64,000 nucleotides of DNA from Pusillimonas sp. MFBS29 (GCF_020687695.1 NZ_JAJEWL010000001.1:486672-550671); one strand, 5' to 3'. Shown: positions 21,906 to 31,117, counted from the stretch's first letter. Made by a program: numbers and translations. The notes: generated by a model not told the origin, from the letters alone.

Positions 21906-22232
21906 ATGCGACTGCTATTCATTGTTCTGGCCGTACTCACCCTTCTTACCCAGTATCCTTTGTGGTGGGGTAAGGGTGGCTGGCTGCGGGTCAAGGAATT
22001 GCAAGATAAAGTCGCGGCCCAGCAGGAAACCAACGAAGCGCTGCTTGCCCGCAACAATGCCTTGCAGGCGGAAGTGCAGGATTTGAAGTCGGGTACCGAT
22101 GCCATCGAAGAGCGTGCCCGCGGTGAGCTGGGCATGATTCAGGAAGGCGAGGTCTATGTACAGATTCTTGCGCCCAACGAGCACGAGCCGCGTGTCAAGA
22201 CTCCACAAATTCCCGATAAAAAAGGCAATTAG
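21906..22232 (+). CDS. ftsB: Cell division protein FtsB
   Basis: 108-aa bitopic inner-membrane protein of the divisome FtsQLB subcomplex, which couples septal wall synthesis to constriction. A single N-terminal membrane helix (about residues 3-20, LLFIVLAVLTLLTQYPLWWG) is followed by a periplasmic coiled coil (about 27-65, KELQDKVAAQQETNEALLARN) and the conserved EERARGELGMIQEGEVYVQIL segment. Placement directly after eno is the classic synteny. The initial MR-L-L start matches the family. Confidence 0.93.
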   Translation: MRLLFIVLAVLTLLTQYPLWWGKGGWLRVKELQDKVAAQQETNEALLARNNALQAEVQDLKSGTDAIEERARGELGMIQEGEVYVQILAPNEHEPRVKTPQIPDKKGN

Positions 22233-22238
22233 CCGGGT

Positions 22239-23312
22239 TTAACCGCTTGCGGCGAGTGCTGTGCCGGCGGCAGATGTACAGCACAGCGTCAGCCCGCAAT
22301 CGGGGTGATCAGGCGTGACGGCCAGGCCATCGCCGGAGGCAGGGTCGGGCGCTGATGCATCGGGCTGTGCCGGCGTGTGCGGAGCGCCGCTGTGTTCCCC
22401 GGATGCCGGCGGACGCCAGGGCACATTGGGCAGACCCGGGGTGGTGCTGGCGGGCTGGGGCGCCATGCACCATAACCCTGTGCAGGGCAGTATGGCTGCG
22501 GGGGTTGTGAGCGCCGGGGCTTCGGGCTGTATGACGTTGTTGCCTGCCAGGCTTGGCCAGCGCACCGGATGGGACTGCATCATCAGGCTGATTTCCCGGC
22601 TTAAAGGCAGATAGCCGTGCGCCATGGCGTGCTGGGCGTAGCTGCCGCCTGACCGACCCAGCAGACGCATGAGACCTTTCATGCCAGGCACTACGGGTTC
22701 ATGCAGATAGTTCAGGCGCAAGGTAAGCGTATTTGCCTGGTAAATACTGGATCTGGATTCGGGCCCCAGCCCGTTGGCCCAGCCCTGGGCCCGGCGCCGT
22801 TGATCCTGTTCGAACAGATAATGATTATTGATGGTTGGCAGGCCGTCGTGGGATGCCCGGCCAAGTTGCAAATCGGCGAAATCATTGAAGGCGGCCATGG
22901 TGGGCGACACGACAACCATTTGCCAGGGGGCGCCGGCGGTATCGTGACGGCGTTTTTGAAATGCCAGGTCGAGGTTCTGCCTGGCGCTGCGGCTGGCCGA
23001 GGCAGGGAAGAGCGGCAGCAGCGCCTTTTCAAAGGCCTGTACGATAGTCTGGGGCCGGGCGTGGTTGCTGATGCCTGCCCGGGCTGCTTCCAGCAGCGCC
23101 AGGCTGACGACTTGCCGGGTGAGCAGCCAGTGCGCGGTTTCGATACTGCCCAGCCCCAGCAGCAACACCGGAACAGCAACGACAGAGAATTCGATCATGC
23201 CTGTGCCGCGCTGACGCCGCCGGCATGGCTTGCCGCAAGGGCAGGCCGCAGACGGCAAGGCGTGGGTGCCGTGGCGGAGCACGGCCCGGGAAGGTGGCAG
23301 GCGGGACGACAT
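22239..23312 (-). CDS. TadE/TadG-like pilus-assembly or pseudopilin-type membrane protein
   Basis: 357-aa protein with a TadE-like N-terminus: RQRGTGMIEFSVVAVPVLLL begins one hydrophobic helix (about residues 35-60), with the conserved Gly-x-x-x-x-Glu, then the TRQVVSLALLEAARAG segment. The rest is a large extracytoplasmic domain ending in a proline/alanine-rich tail. TadE-like proteins are minor pseudopilins of tight-adherence (Flp) pili, but no other tad gene is present. The start at 23312 avoids overlap with hslO (an open frame reaches 23426); the ribosome site is weak. Exact role unknown. Confidence 0.6.
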   Translation of the reverse strand: MSSRLPPSRAVLRHGTHALPSAACPCGKPCRRRQRGTGMIEFSVVAVPVLLLGLGSIETAHWLLTRQVVSLALLEAARAGISNHARPQTIVQAFEKALLPLFPASASRSARQNLDLAFQKRRHDTAGAPWQMVVVSPTMAAFNDFADLQLGRASHDGLPTINNHYLFEQDQRRRAQGWANGLGPESRSSIYQANTLTLRLNYLHEPVVPGMKGLMRLLGRSGGSYAQHAMAHGYLPLSREISLMMQSHPVRWPSLAGNNVIQPEAPALTTPAAILPCTGLWCMAPQPASTTPGLPNVPWRPPASGEHSGAPHTPAQPDASAPDPASGDGLAVTPDHPDCGLTLCCTSAAGTALAASG

Positions 23313-23362
23313 GGCAGCTAGTGTGCCGCCATGGCTGCAGGCGTGTCGAGTGTGGAAACTGC

Positions 23363-24286
23363 TTAGTGAATGCCGCCGTCGGTGTCGTGCGTCATGCCCG
23401 GCGAGCTCACGAAAAGCCCGGCACAATCGACGGCGTCGAACTCATACGGCTTGCCGCAGAAATTGCACAGGATATCGATTTTCCGACGCTCGTGAAGAAT
23501 GCTCTCGATTTCTTCCCGGCCCAGTGATTGCAGCATGCCTGCCACCCGCTCACGCGAACATGGGCAATACCAGCGCACGCTCTGTGGTTCGAAAATCAGC
23601 AGCTCTTCTTCCCAGAACAGGCGCTTGATCAGGGTGTCGATGTCCAGGGTCAGCAGTTCTTCCTGCTTGAGGGTAGAGGCAAGGTGCCCGACGCGGTCCC
23701 AGGATTCTTTCTGTTGCTCTGGTGTCGTGCTTTCGTGACCGCCGTGTGCCGGCAGGCGTTGCAGAAGCAGACCTGCTGCATGCTCGGTGTCGGAACCCAG
23801 CCAAAGGCGGGTATCGAGCTGTTCGGAGTCTTGCATATAGCGCTCAAGCACTTGGGCAACCGTGTCGCCTTCCAGGGGGATGATGCCCTGGTAGGGCTTG
23901 AGATCGGCATTCTTGCTGCCTGGATCGAGGGTGACCACGAAACGGCCGGTGCCGCCGGTATTGAGCAGCGTTTGCAGCGTGCCATCGGCAGGGATCTCGT
24001 GATCTTCGCGCACAGTCACGGTCGCGCGTATAGACAGCTCGGTGGTGCACTCGACCACGATCAGTGCGATAGGGCCGTCGCCGTGCAGCTGCAGCACCAG
24101 GGCACCGTCGAACTTGATGTTGGAGGTGAGCAGGATAGAGGCAGCGACGAGCTCTCCGAGCAGGGTTTCGACGCAGGCGGGGTAGTGCTGGTGGGCCATG
24201 CCTGTTTTCCAGGCCTGGCTTAGCCTGACGGCCTGAATGCGTGTGCTGTGATCGGACAGCAGGTATTTTTTAAGTTCATCAGTCAT
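23363..24286 (-). CDS. hslO: Hsp33 redox-regulated holdase chaperone
   Basis: 307-aa cytoplasmic chaperone activated by oxidation and heat. The N-terminal domain (MTDELKKYLLSDHSTRIQAV, VETLLGELVAASILLTSNIKFDG) and the C-terminal zinc switch are intact: Cys-x-Cys in WYCPCSRERV (about residues 244-246) and Cys-x-x-Cys in LCNFCGKPYEFD (about 277-280), which release zinc and form disulfides under hypochlorite or peroxide stress. Full length (about 290-305 usual). It lies 32 bp downstream of the decayed AMP-ligase gene. Confidence 0.95.
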   Translation of the reverse strand: MTDELKKYLLSDHSTRIQAVRLSQAWKTGMAHQHYPACVETLLGELVAASILLTSNIKFDGALVLQLHGDGPIALIVVECTTELSIRATVTVREDHEIPADGTLQTLLNTGGTGRFVVTLDPGSKNADLKPYQGIIPLEGDTVAQVLERYMQDSEQLDTRLWLGSDTEHAAGLLLQRLPAHGGHESTTPEQQKESWDRVGHLASTLKQEELLTLDIDTLIKRLFWEEELLIFEPQSVRWYCPCSRERVAGMLQSLGREEIESILHERRKIDILCNFCGKPYEFDAVDCAGLFVSSPGMTHDTDGGIH

Positions 24287-24318
24287 GGCTGAATTTTAGC
24301 CTACGACCGTCGCGCTTT

Positions 24319-25656
24319 TCAGGCCGGCGCGTCGTTGTTGGGGCCGGCATACCAGTAATAGCCCTGGTCATCGACCCTGGCCATTTCGCCGCTCAGGCAC
24401 CAGTCGTCTTTGAACTTTGCCTGGGTGGCCAGATCGTTGCGCCAATAGCCCAGGAAAAGCAAGGGATCGGGGTGGCCGTGAATGTCGTGGCGATTCAGGG
24501 CGATTTCCCCGGTCTGGCCTGTGCGGCATGGGTTGCCGGCTTTGTCCAGGACAGCAACCTGATGGCCGGGATAGGGGCGCCCCATGCTGCCCGGCCGAAC
24601 CGGCCACTTCTTGTGGCTGTTGCCAATCAGGTGGTTCATTTCGGTGCAGCCGAACGTCTCGTTGGGCGTAACGCCAAGCGCTTCCGTACACCAGGCGGCT
24701 ACCTGCGGTGACAGGCTGGCGCCGCTGCTTGCGATGGCGCGCAGGCCCAGCGGGTATTGTTCGCGCGGCAGCGGGGTGTGCTGCATCATGGCCTGCAGCA
24801 AGTCGGCGGGCAGGAAGACATTGCTGACCTGATAGCGTGCCATTACTTCAAAGGCGTGTCCCGGGGTGGACTGACCCGACGTGCTGACGATGGCGTGGCC
24901 GAAATACAGCGTGGGCAGCAGTGCGCTCATGATGCCGTCGGCGCTGTTCCAGTCGGCTGGGCTCCAGAGCACATCACCCGATTGCGGGAACCAGTTCTGT
25001 GCGGCCACGAAGCCGGGCAAGTTGCCGATCAGGGTCTGGTGGCCCAGCAAGGTGCCTTTTGGCGCAGCAACACTGTTGGGGGCGTAAATAAGCAGCGCGG
25101 CGCTGCTGGACCGTGTAAGCACGTCTTGAAACCGGGGTTCCTGGCGCGCCAGCAAAGAGCGCCAGGGGATAATGGCTTCGTGCTGAAAATTCAGGCCTAT
25201 GATTTGTGTGAGGGCCGGGCACTGCGTTTGTGCCTGCAGCAAGCTGTCGGCTCCGGCGTCATCGACAATGGCGACTCGTGCCTCGGCGTCTTGCAGCCGC
25301 GTGGCCAGCCCGTTTGCGCCCAGCCACGGCGACAGCGGCAGGGCGATGGCCCCTACGCTGAATATGGCAATGAAAGCGGCAACGGTTTCAGGCCGCTGCT
25401 CGGTGACGACAGCGATGCGGTCGCCTGCCCGTATGCCCATCTTGACCAGGCCGTTGGCCAGTTGCTTGGCGGTGTCTGATAGCCGGGTGTAGGTCCAGAC
25501 TTCCCGCTGCCCCTGGGAGTTTTCATGGAAAATCGCAATACGCCGGCCTTCTACCGGATTCTGGGCCCACCGGTGCACGCATGCTTGCGCAATATTGAAT
25601 TGAGAAGGGACTAACCACTGGTAAGACTGGTACAGCGCCGAGTATTGGTCGTTCAT
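24319..25656 (-). pseudogene. AMP-dependent acyl-CoA synthetase, truncated and with degenerate motifs
   Basis: The 445-aa frame aligns by eye with medium-chain acyl-CoA synthetase-type enzymes (ACS superfamily) from the N-terminus to the hinge, then stops. Three defects are visible. First, the ATP-binding loop expected as YTSGTTGxPKG reads YAPNSVAAPKG. Second, the hinge motif LTGDxGRMD reads LSGEMARVD. Third, the chain ends at YYWYAGPNNDAPA, where the C-terminal domain of about 110 residues with the catalytic lysine should begin. Only 32 bp remain before hslO. FGCTEMN and the VRPGSMGRPYPGH segment are still clear. Adenylate-forming activity is unlikely; either a pseudogene or a repurposed binding protein. 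Confidence 0.75.
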
Positions 25657-25792
25657 TGTCTTTTGGATTCAATGGGCCGAGTAGGGGGCGAGTCTCTTTA
25701 CACTCTACCCCTGAAGCATGAACGACTAGCGGTATCTATGCAATGTTTACGTTTCAGAAAGCCAATCACATTAGGGTTTTTACTCAGTGGTC

Positions 25793-26305
25793 CTAAGGTT
25801 TGGGTGCATGAACCAGGCGCGTACGGGCCAGGCGATCGTGCAGGAACTGGCCTTGAGGGTCTATCCAGGTCCAGAAGAAGACTGTGAATGGTGCAAAGAC
25901 GATGAGCAGATCCGTCGAGCTGTAGCCGGTTGCCCGCGAGGCGGCCAGTACCAGCAGGGCGGCCAGCAAGGGTATCGGCCAGATCAGGATATAGCGCAGC
26001 AGCAATACGCCCAGGCCAGGTATCTGGCCGTCCTGGGTGACCAGTCGGATATTCCAGGTTTTCATCGGCAGGGTCTGGCCGCGTTTGCGCCAGCACATGA
26101 TGAAATACACGCCGATGGCAACAAACAGCACTGCCTGGCGGCCATGCCGGAACATCATTCCGCTGCGGCTTTGTGTAAGCGTGTCGAACAGGTAGCTGGC
26201 CAGGAATACCACGCCAAACAGCAACACGCCCTCGTACATCATGCAGGCGAAGCGGCGCCACCTGCTGGGTGTTTGGTCAAGGTCGATGGCGGGAAATTGT
26301 TGCAT
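25793..26305 (-). CDS. RDD family membrane protein
   Basis: 170-aa inner-membrane protein with the RDD domain: the SRWRRFACMMYEGVLLFGVVF segment (Arg-rich edge before helix 1), two further helices around residues 60-75 and 100-125, and WIDPQGQFLHDRLARTRLV near the C-terminus, carrying the conserved H-D-x-x-A-x-T-x-V end. Proposed transport or sodium-proton roles for RDD proteins are unproven for most members. Start ATG at 26305; an open frame reaches 26374 without family support. It stands alone among unrelated minus-strand genes. Confidence 0.82.
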   Translation of the reverse strand: MQQFPAIDLDQTPSRWRRFACMMYEGVLLFGVVFLASYLFDTLTQSRSGMMFRHGRQAVLFVAIGVYFIMCWRKRGQTLPMKTWNIRLVTQDGQIPGLGVLLLRYILIWPIPLLAALLVLAASRATGYSSTDLLIVFAPFTVFFWTWIDPQGQFLHDRLARTRLVHAPKP

Positions 26306-26454
26306 TGCAGTATCCGAAGTTTTGATGCCGGCCGCTATTATCCCGCACTTTCGGATTGCGCAGCGGGCGGGCAAAAGAAAAGCCGCTATGCGCGGCTCTG
26401 GCTTTGCGGTTTTTCCGCATTGGCTTGCTATACGCGCAAGCCTGAAATCGATGC

Positions 26455-26640
26455 TTAGTTGGCGGTTTCGACCATCTTGCCCGAGGGAGCCTGGGCGCGG
26501 TCAGCCGCTGCAAACAGCTTGGCAAACAATTTCTTAAGTGCTTCGACGGGTTTGAAACGGTACTGATCTTCGATGGCTTGCATCATCAGTTGACGCTCGA
26601 GTTCGTCGGTTAAACGTGTATCTTTGGCTACGTTGATCAT
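26455..26640 (-). CDS. Small hypothetical protein, 61 aa
   Basis: I do not recognise this protein. It is short, with no signal or membrane segment, and is predicted mostly helical: an acidic stretch (TRLTDELERQLMMQAIEDQY) followed by a basic amphipathic stretch (RFKPVEALKKLFAKLFAAAD) and a disordered tail. AGAGG lies 10 nt before the ATG, and the promoter region upstream is well formed (TATAAT, 18-bp spacer, TTGCAA), supporting a real gene. Two GGGTTAACCC palindromes bracket the -10, and a third dyad followed by T's lies in the leader, so expression is probably tightly controlled. Function unknown. Confidence 0.7.
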   Translation of the reverse strand: MINVAKDTRLTDELERQLMMQAIEDQYRFKPVEALKKLFAKLFAAADRAQAPSGKMVETAN

Positions 26641-26661
26641 ATAAAGCCTCTTTATAAAAAA

Positions 26662-26719
26662 TTGAACGTTTCGTTCAAGGGTTAACCCTATTATAAGGGT
26701 TAACCCGAGTAATTTGCAA
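26662..26719 (-). promoter_or_regulatory. Promoter with two GGGTTAACCC operators and a leader attenuator-like hairpin
   Basis: Minus-strand reading: -35 TTGCAA (26714-26719), 18-bp spacer, -10 TATAAT (26690-26695). Perfect 10-bp palindromes GGGTTAACCC occupy 26697-26706 (spacer) and 26679-26688 (start-site region), 18 bp centre to centre. Next comes TTGAACG-AAA-CGTTCAA (26672-26678 with 26662-26668) followed by six T's. That is both a third dyad and a small terminator-like hairpin in the mRNA leader. Confidence 0.7.
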
Positions 26720-26758
26720 GACTTTATATTGCAACGCAAAAACACTGTGGCACGAGTG

Positions 26759-28219
26759 CTACTTTTTCTCTTTCCGGTAGCTGTCCTGCACCATTTCAAA
26801 GATGAACAGACGACAATCCAGGGCGCCGTTGTACAAGGGATGGCGGCGCCGTGGCTTCAGGCGCATTTGACGTGGCAACTCGTGATCGCTGGTGATGACG
26901 CCCACCTGCCAGCCGCTGTAGTTCTGTTTCAGGTTCTGTGCCCAGGCGCTCCAGAGTTCGGCGTCGTCTTCCGGCATACGCTCGCCATAGGGCGGGTTGG
27001 TGACCAGCCAGCCGCTTGATGCCGGCGGTTGTACCGAACGGGCGTTGCCGACTTCAAACCGTATCGAGTCGGGCGTGAGCCAGGCCCTTTCCATATTGGC
27101 CTTGGCGGCTTCGATGGCTCGCGGGTTCAGGTCATAGCCCACGATGGGGCTGTCGAGCCGGGTGGCAATATGTGAGCGCGCCTCTTCTTTGATATTGCGC
27201 CAAAGCCGGGCATCGTGATTGCGCAGGCGCTCGAAACCAAAAGGCCGCCAGATGCCTGCCGGTACACCCAGTGCGATCCAGGCCGCTTCTATCAGTATGG
27301 TGCCACTGCCGCAGAAAGGATCAAGCAGCGGCTGGGCGGGATCCCAGTCCGACAGCGCCAGCAAGCCTGCCGCCAGATTTTCCCGCAAAGGTGCTTCGCC
27401 CTTGTCGAGCCGCCAGCCACGCTTGAACAGCGATTCACCAGAGGTGTCCAGGTACAGTGTGGCGCTGTCTGCGCTAAGGAAAAGATGCACGCGTGCGTCG
27501 GGGCGCACAGTGTCGATGTCGGGTCTTGTGCCTTCGCGCTCGCGCAGCCGGTCACAGATGCCGTCTTTGGCGCGCAGATTGCAGTACTGCAGGCTTTGCA
27601 TGGGGCTGCGGATGGCAGACGTATCTACCCGCAAGGTTTGCTCGGCGCCGAACCAGCGTTCCCAGGGGGTCTGGCTGGCCAGTTCAAGAATGTCGTCTTC
27701 GTGCTGTACCGGACCATGGGCAACCTGGACCAGCACGCGTGTCGCCAGGCGCGAATACAGGTTGGCGCGCAGAATACCGGTCCAGTCGGTGTGAAAGCGG
27801 CAGCCGGCACGGGCGGGCTCGGCATCGGCAAAGCCCAGCGCGTGCATCTCGGCTGTCAATGCTTCTTCCAGACCCTGGGGGCAAGGCGTGAAAACAGGGA
27901 AGATCTCGGCTTGTGCCGGGCGGCGCGACTGCCGCACTGCGACGCGTGGCCGGTCGCTGTCTTGCCGGTGCGTATCGGGCTGGTTACGCTGTCTTGCTTC
28001 GGCGTGGGGCCGGCGCTCGCGCGGTTCCGCTGCCGGGCGGTCAGGCTTTTCCTGAACAACGGCTTTGGCTGTACTGGCTTTGCCTCGTTCACGCTCAAGC
28101 TGGGCCACTTGCCGTGCCCGGCCTCCGGACCGTTTGCGGCGTTCGCCGTCTTCGGTGGCGCCGGCAGTGGCGACTTTCTTTTTGAGCGTCAGGGTCTTGC
28201 CTGATTTATTGTCAGTCAT
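26759..28219 (-). CDS. rlmL: THUMP-domain class I 23S rRNA guanine-N2 methyltransferase
   Basis: 486-aa RNA methyltransferase resembling the RlmL half of E. coli RlmKL, which makes m2G2445 in 23S rRNA. A disordered basic N-tail (about residues 1-105, Arg/Lys/Gln-rich) precedes a ferredoxin-like plus THUMP region (about 106-270). The Rossmann methyltransferase domain has DPFCGSGTILIEAAW (about residue 305, SAM binding) and the catalytic NPPYGERM (about 415). No RlmK domain is fused, as usual in Betaproteobacteria. The last gene of the minus-strand leuS operon, 10 bp after hemJ. The basic tail is longer than in typical homologues and may aid rRNA binding. Confidence 0.87.
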   Translation of the reverse strand: MTDNKSGKTLTLKKKVATAGATEDGERRKRSGGRARQVAQLERERGKASTAKAVVQEKPDRPAAEPRERRPHAEARQRNQPDTHRQDSDRPRVAVRQSRRPAQAEIFPVFTPCPQGLEEALTAEMHALGFADAEPARAGCRFHTDWTGILRANLYSRLATRVLVQVAHGPVQHEDDILELASQTPWERWFGAEQTLRVDTSAIRSPMQSLQYCNLRAKDGICDRLREREGTRPDIDTVRPDARVHLFLSADSATLYLDTSGESLFKRGWRLDKGEAPLRENLAAGLLALSDWDPAQPLLDPFCGSGTILIEAAWIALGVPAGIWRPFGFERLRNHDARLWRNIKEEARSHIATRLDSPIVGYDLNPRAIEAAKANMERAWLTPDSIRFEVGNARSVQPPASSGWLVTNPPYGERMPEDDAELWSAWAQNLKQNYSGWQVGVITSDHELPRQMRLKPRRRHPLYNGALDCRLFIFEMVQDSYRKEKK

Positions 28220-28229
28220 GGGTAGGGTG

Positions 28230-28646
28230 TCAGAAGGGCCGTACGACGACCAGCGCGATGATGATCAGCAGCAGAACAACCGGAATTTCGTTGAACCAGC
28301 GGTAATAGCGATGGCTGTGCGTGTTGCGGCCTTGCTCGAAGGTTTTGAGCATGCGGGCGCAGGCCAGATGATAGATGACCAGCAGCAGCACGCCCAGCAA
28401 CTTGGCATGCATCCAGCCCTGGCCGTGCCCCAGTCCGTAGCCCAGGAACAGCCACAAGCCGAACACCAGGGCCAGTATGCCCAGCGGCGTCATGAATCGG
28501 TACAGGCGCCTGGCCATGCCCAGCAATGTTGCCGTGCTGGATGCATCGGTGCTTTGTGCCAGATTGACGTAGATGCGGGGCAGGTAGAACAGGCCTGCGA
28601 ACCACGCAACGACGAACAGGATATGAAATGTTTTGATCCAGAGCAT
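28230..28646 (-). CDS. hemJ: Protoporphyrinogen oxidase HemJ (CopD-like)
   Basis: 138-aa inner-membrane protein with four helices, oxidising protoporphyrinogen IX in heme synthesis where HemG/HemY are absent. The family start MLWIKTFHILFVVAWFAGLF contains the conserved helix-1 His; YLPRIYVNLA, GWMHAKLLGVLLLVIYHL and the C-terminal YRWFNEIPVVLLL with V-V-V-R-P-F are also typical. An in-frame ATG at 28676 would add 10 residues overlapping proA; I prefer 28646 because HemJ proteins begin at MLW. Member of the leuS-lptE-holA-proA-hemJ operon. Confidence 0.9.
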   Translation of the reverse strand: MLWIKTFHILFVVAWFAGLFYLPRIYVNLAQSTDASSTATLLGMARRLYRFMTPLGILALVFGLWLFLGYGLGHGQGWMHAKLLGVLLLVIYHLACARMLKTFEQGRNTHSHRYYRWFNEIPVVLLLIIIALVVVRPF

Positions 28647-28656
28647 GGCGATACCG

Positions 28657-29949
28657 TCAGCCACGTAGCTGGCCATCGCCGGCCAGTACCCATTTCAGCG
28701 TCGTCAGGCCTTCCAGGCCGACCGGTCCGCGCGCGTGCAGGCGGTTGGTGGAAATGCCGATCTCGGCGCCCAGCCCGTACTCAAAGCCATCGGCGAAGCA
28801 GGTGGGCAGGTTGACGTAGACCGAGCTGGAATCGACCTCGCGCTGGAAGCGGTTGGCGGCATGCAGGTTTTCGGTGACGATGGCTTCGGTGTGCTCGGAA
28901 CTGTAGCGGGTGATATGGTCGATGGCCTCGTCCAGGGTATCGACGACCCGCACTGCCAGTATGGGTGCCAGGTATTCGGTTTCCCAGTCTTCCCGGGTGG
29001 CTGGCAGGGCTTGCGGCAGCAAGGCTTGCGTACGTTCGCAACCACGCAGTTCCACACCCTTGTCAGTCAGGGTCTTGCCCAGGCGGGGCAAAACAGTGCC
29101 TGCCACATCGGCGTGAACCAGCAAGGTTTCCATGGCGCCGCAAATGCCGTAGCGGTAGGTTTTGGCGTTGACGGCGATTTCGTGCGCCTTGTCGAGGTCG
29201 GCGGCTGCATCGATATAAACATGGCAGTTGCCGTCCAGGTGCTTGATCAGCGGAACCTTGGCTTCTTTGGCCAGGCGGGCGATCAGGCCCTTGCCGCCGC
29301 GCGGCACGATGACATCGATATAGTCGGTCAGGGTAATCAGATGACCGACGGCGGCGCGGTCGGTTGTACCGACCACCTGAACGGCGTGAGAGGGCAGTCC
29401 GGCCTCGGCCAGGCCACGGCTGATAATGGCGCCCAGTGCCACGTTGGAATGGAAGGCTTCGCTGCCGCCGCGTAGTATCGTGGCGTTGCCCGACTTCAGG
29501 CAGAGTGCCGCCGCGTCGATGGTCACGTTGGGACGGGATTCATAAATAATGCCAATGACGCCCAGGGGTACGCGCATTTGTGCCACACGCATGCCGTTAG
29601 GGCGGGTGCTGCTGGCGGTCAGGCTGCCGACCGGATCGGGCATTTCGGCAATCTGGCGCAGGCCGGCCGCCATGGTGGCCAGCGCCTTGTCAGACAGTTT
29701 CAGGCGATCGAGCAAGGCCGGTTCCAGGCCGTTTTTTTCGGCCGCCATCAGATCCTTGGCATTTTCAGCCTGCAGGCTGGCCTTCTGTGTTTCTAGCAGT
29801 CTGGCCATGGCATGCAGGGCCTGGGCTTTGGCCTGGCCCGAGGCATTGCGCATGGCTCTTGCGGCCACGCGTGCCTGTTGGCCCAGTCGGGTGATGTCAG
29901 TGCCAAGGGCGTTGGAATCGGCTGTGCCAGCGGTTGAGGATTCGGTCAT
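28657..29949 (-). CDS. proA: Glutamate-5-semialdehyde dehydrogenase (gamma-glutamyl phosphate reductase)
   Basis: 430-aa NADPH-dependent reductase of proline synthesis. Aldehyde-dehydrogenase fold: [24 protein letters not shown] (about residue 115), [15 protein letters not shown], the [15 protein letters not shown] segment, catalytic Cys in [13 protein letters not shown] (about 269), and the C-terminal [20 protein letters not shown]. Length is typical (about 417-430). proB is not here; it is usually with obg/rpmA in this order. The ATG is 81 bp downstream of holA, and its 3' end nearly touches hemJ. Confidence 0.96.
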   Translation of the reverse strand: MTESSTAGTADSNALGTDITRLGQQARVAARAMRNASGQAKAQALHAMARLLETQKASLQAENAKDLMAAEKNGLEPALLDRLKLSDKALATMAAGLRQIAEMPDPVGSLTASSTRPNGMRVAQMRVPLGVIGIIYESRPNVTIDAAALCLKSGNATILRGGSEAFHSNVALGAIISRGLAEAGLPSHAVQVVGTTDRAAVGHLITLTDYIDVIVPRGGKGLIARLAKEAKVPLIKHLDGNCHVYIDAAADLDKAHEIAVNAKTYRYGICGAMETLLVHADVAGTVLPRLGKTLTDKGVELRGCERTQALLPQALPATREDWETEYLAPILAVRVVDTLDEAIDHITRYSSEHTEAIVTENLHAANRFQREVDSSSVYVNLPTCFADGFEYGLGAEIGISTNRLHARGPVGLEGLTTLKWVLAGDGQLRG

Positions 29950-30030
29950 GATGGTATTGAGTGGACTTGCAGATACGAATTATCCCAGTTATCGGGGCGA
30001 GTGTCCTGATCATTGCCTGCCGTGGCGGCG

Positions 30031-31104
30031 TCAGGCTTGCGAGGGAGCGGGGCGGGCCGGTGTCTTTGACCGTGCAATGCGCAAAATCAGCCGCCCCAGC
30101 TCTTCCCAGGGGTCATCCAGCCGGCCGGCAACCTTAAGACCCTTGATCAGTCTGTCGATGTCATGGGCATGTTGTACGGCGGCGGGCCAGGTTTGCGGGG
30201 CAAGCCGGCTCAGTGTTTGCCGCAGCAGCTGTTCACGCGGGCCAAAGACGCGCTGCCTGCGCATTTCGCCGCCCAGATCCTGGCCTGCGGCCTGACTGGC
30301 TGCCAGGCGCGCCAGTATGCGCACCTCATCGCCAACCGCCCAGAGCACCAGGGGCAGGGCCTCGCCTTCGGCGCGCAGCCCCGACAGCATGGTCAGGGCG
30401 CGGGCTGCGTCACCGGCCAACATGGCATCGCGCAATCCGAAGACGTCGTAACGCGCCACGTTCAGCACGGCCCGTTCGACCTCAGGGCCGCTGATCTTGC
30501 CGGAAGGATACAGCAACCCCAGCTTTTGCACTTCCTGGTGTGCTGCCAGCAAATTACCCTCGACCTTGTCGGCCATCCATTCAAGCGTAGCCTGGTCCAG
30601 CTGCTGTTCCTGGCGGGCCAGACGCTGCCCTATCCAGCGCGGCAGCGCCGTACGTGGAACGTTGCTGACCTCAATCGAGGTGGCTGTCTCGAACAGTCCC
30701 TGGGCCCATTTGCTGTTGCGTGTGGTTTTGTCCAGCCTTGGCAGGCTGATCATGACGGTGGTGTCTGCCAGGGCCTGGTTCCGGGCCATGTCTGCCAGCT
30801 TGAGCAGGGTTTCTGCGCCGGTTCTGCCTGGCTTGCCGGCGGGTATGGAAAGATCCACCAGACGGCGATCGCCAAACAGGGACACATTCTGTGTGGCACC
30901 AATGACGGCCGACCAGTCGCTGCGGGCGTCGAGGGTCAGGCTGACTCTTTCGGTGTAGCCCGCTGCACTGGCCGCCGCGCGCAAGGCGTCGCAGGATTCT
31001 ATGACGAGCAGGGGCTCGTCGCCCGATACGACGTACAGGGCGTCAAGCTCGGGTGTTTTTTTGAGCTGGCTCAAAAGACTGTCGGCGTCCAGGCGGCGTC
31101 CCAT
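30031..31104 (-). CDS. holA: DNA polymerase III subunit delta
   Basis: 357-aa clamp-loader subunit that opens the beta sliding clamp. N-terminus MGRRLDADSLLSQLKKTPEL with ALYVVSGDEPLLVIESCDALRAAA (about residues 22-45) is the HolA signature. A AAA+-like fold lacking the Walker residues and a helical C-terminal collar domain (about 215-340) follow. It lies 13 bp downstream of lptE, the standard neighbour order, in the leuS operon. Confidence 0.93.
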   Translation of the reverse strand: MGRRLDADSLLSQLKKTPELDALYVVSGDEPLLVIESCDALRAAASAAGYTERVSLTLDARSDWSAVIGATQNVSLFGDRRLVDLSIPAGKPGRTGAETLLKLADMARNQALADTTVMISLPRLDKTTRNSKWAQGLFETATSIEVSNVPRTALPRWIGQRLARQEQQLDQATLEWMADKVEGNLLAAHQEVQKLGLLYPSGKISGPEVERAVLNVARYDVFGLRDAMLAGDAARALTMLSGLRAEGEALPLVLWAVGDEVRILARLAASQAAGQDLGGEMRRQRVFGPREQLLRQTLSRLAPQTWPAAVQHAHDIDRLIKGLKVAGRLDDPWEELGRLILRIARSKTPARPAPSQA

Positions 31105-31117
31105 GGCTCTGCCCGGC

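Noticed and set aside
24287..24318. Search for the missing C-terminal domain of the AMP-ligase in another frame
   Set aside because: Only 32 bp separate its stop from the hslO start; there is no room for the domain, so a frameshift cannot explain the loss.
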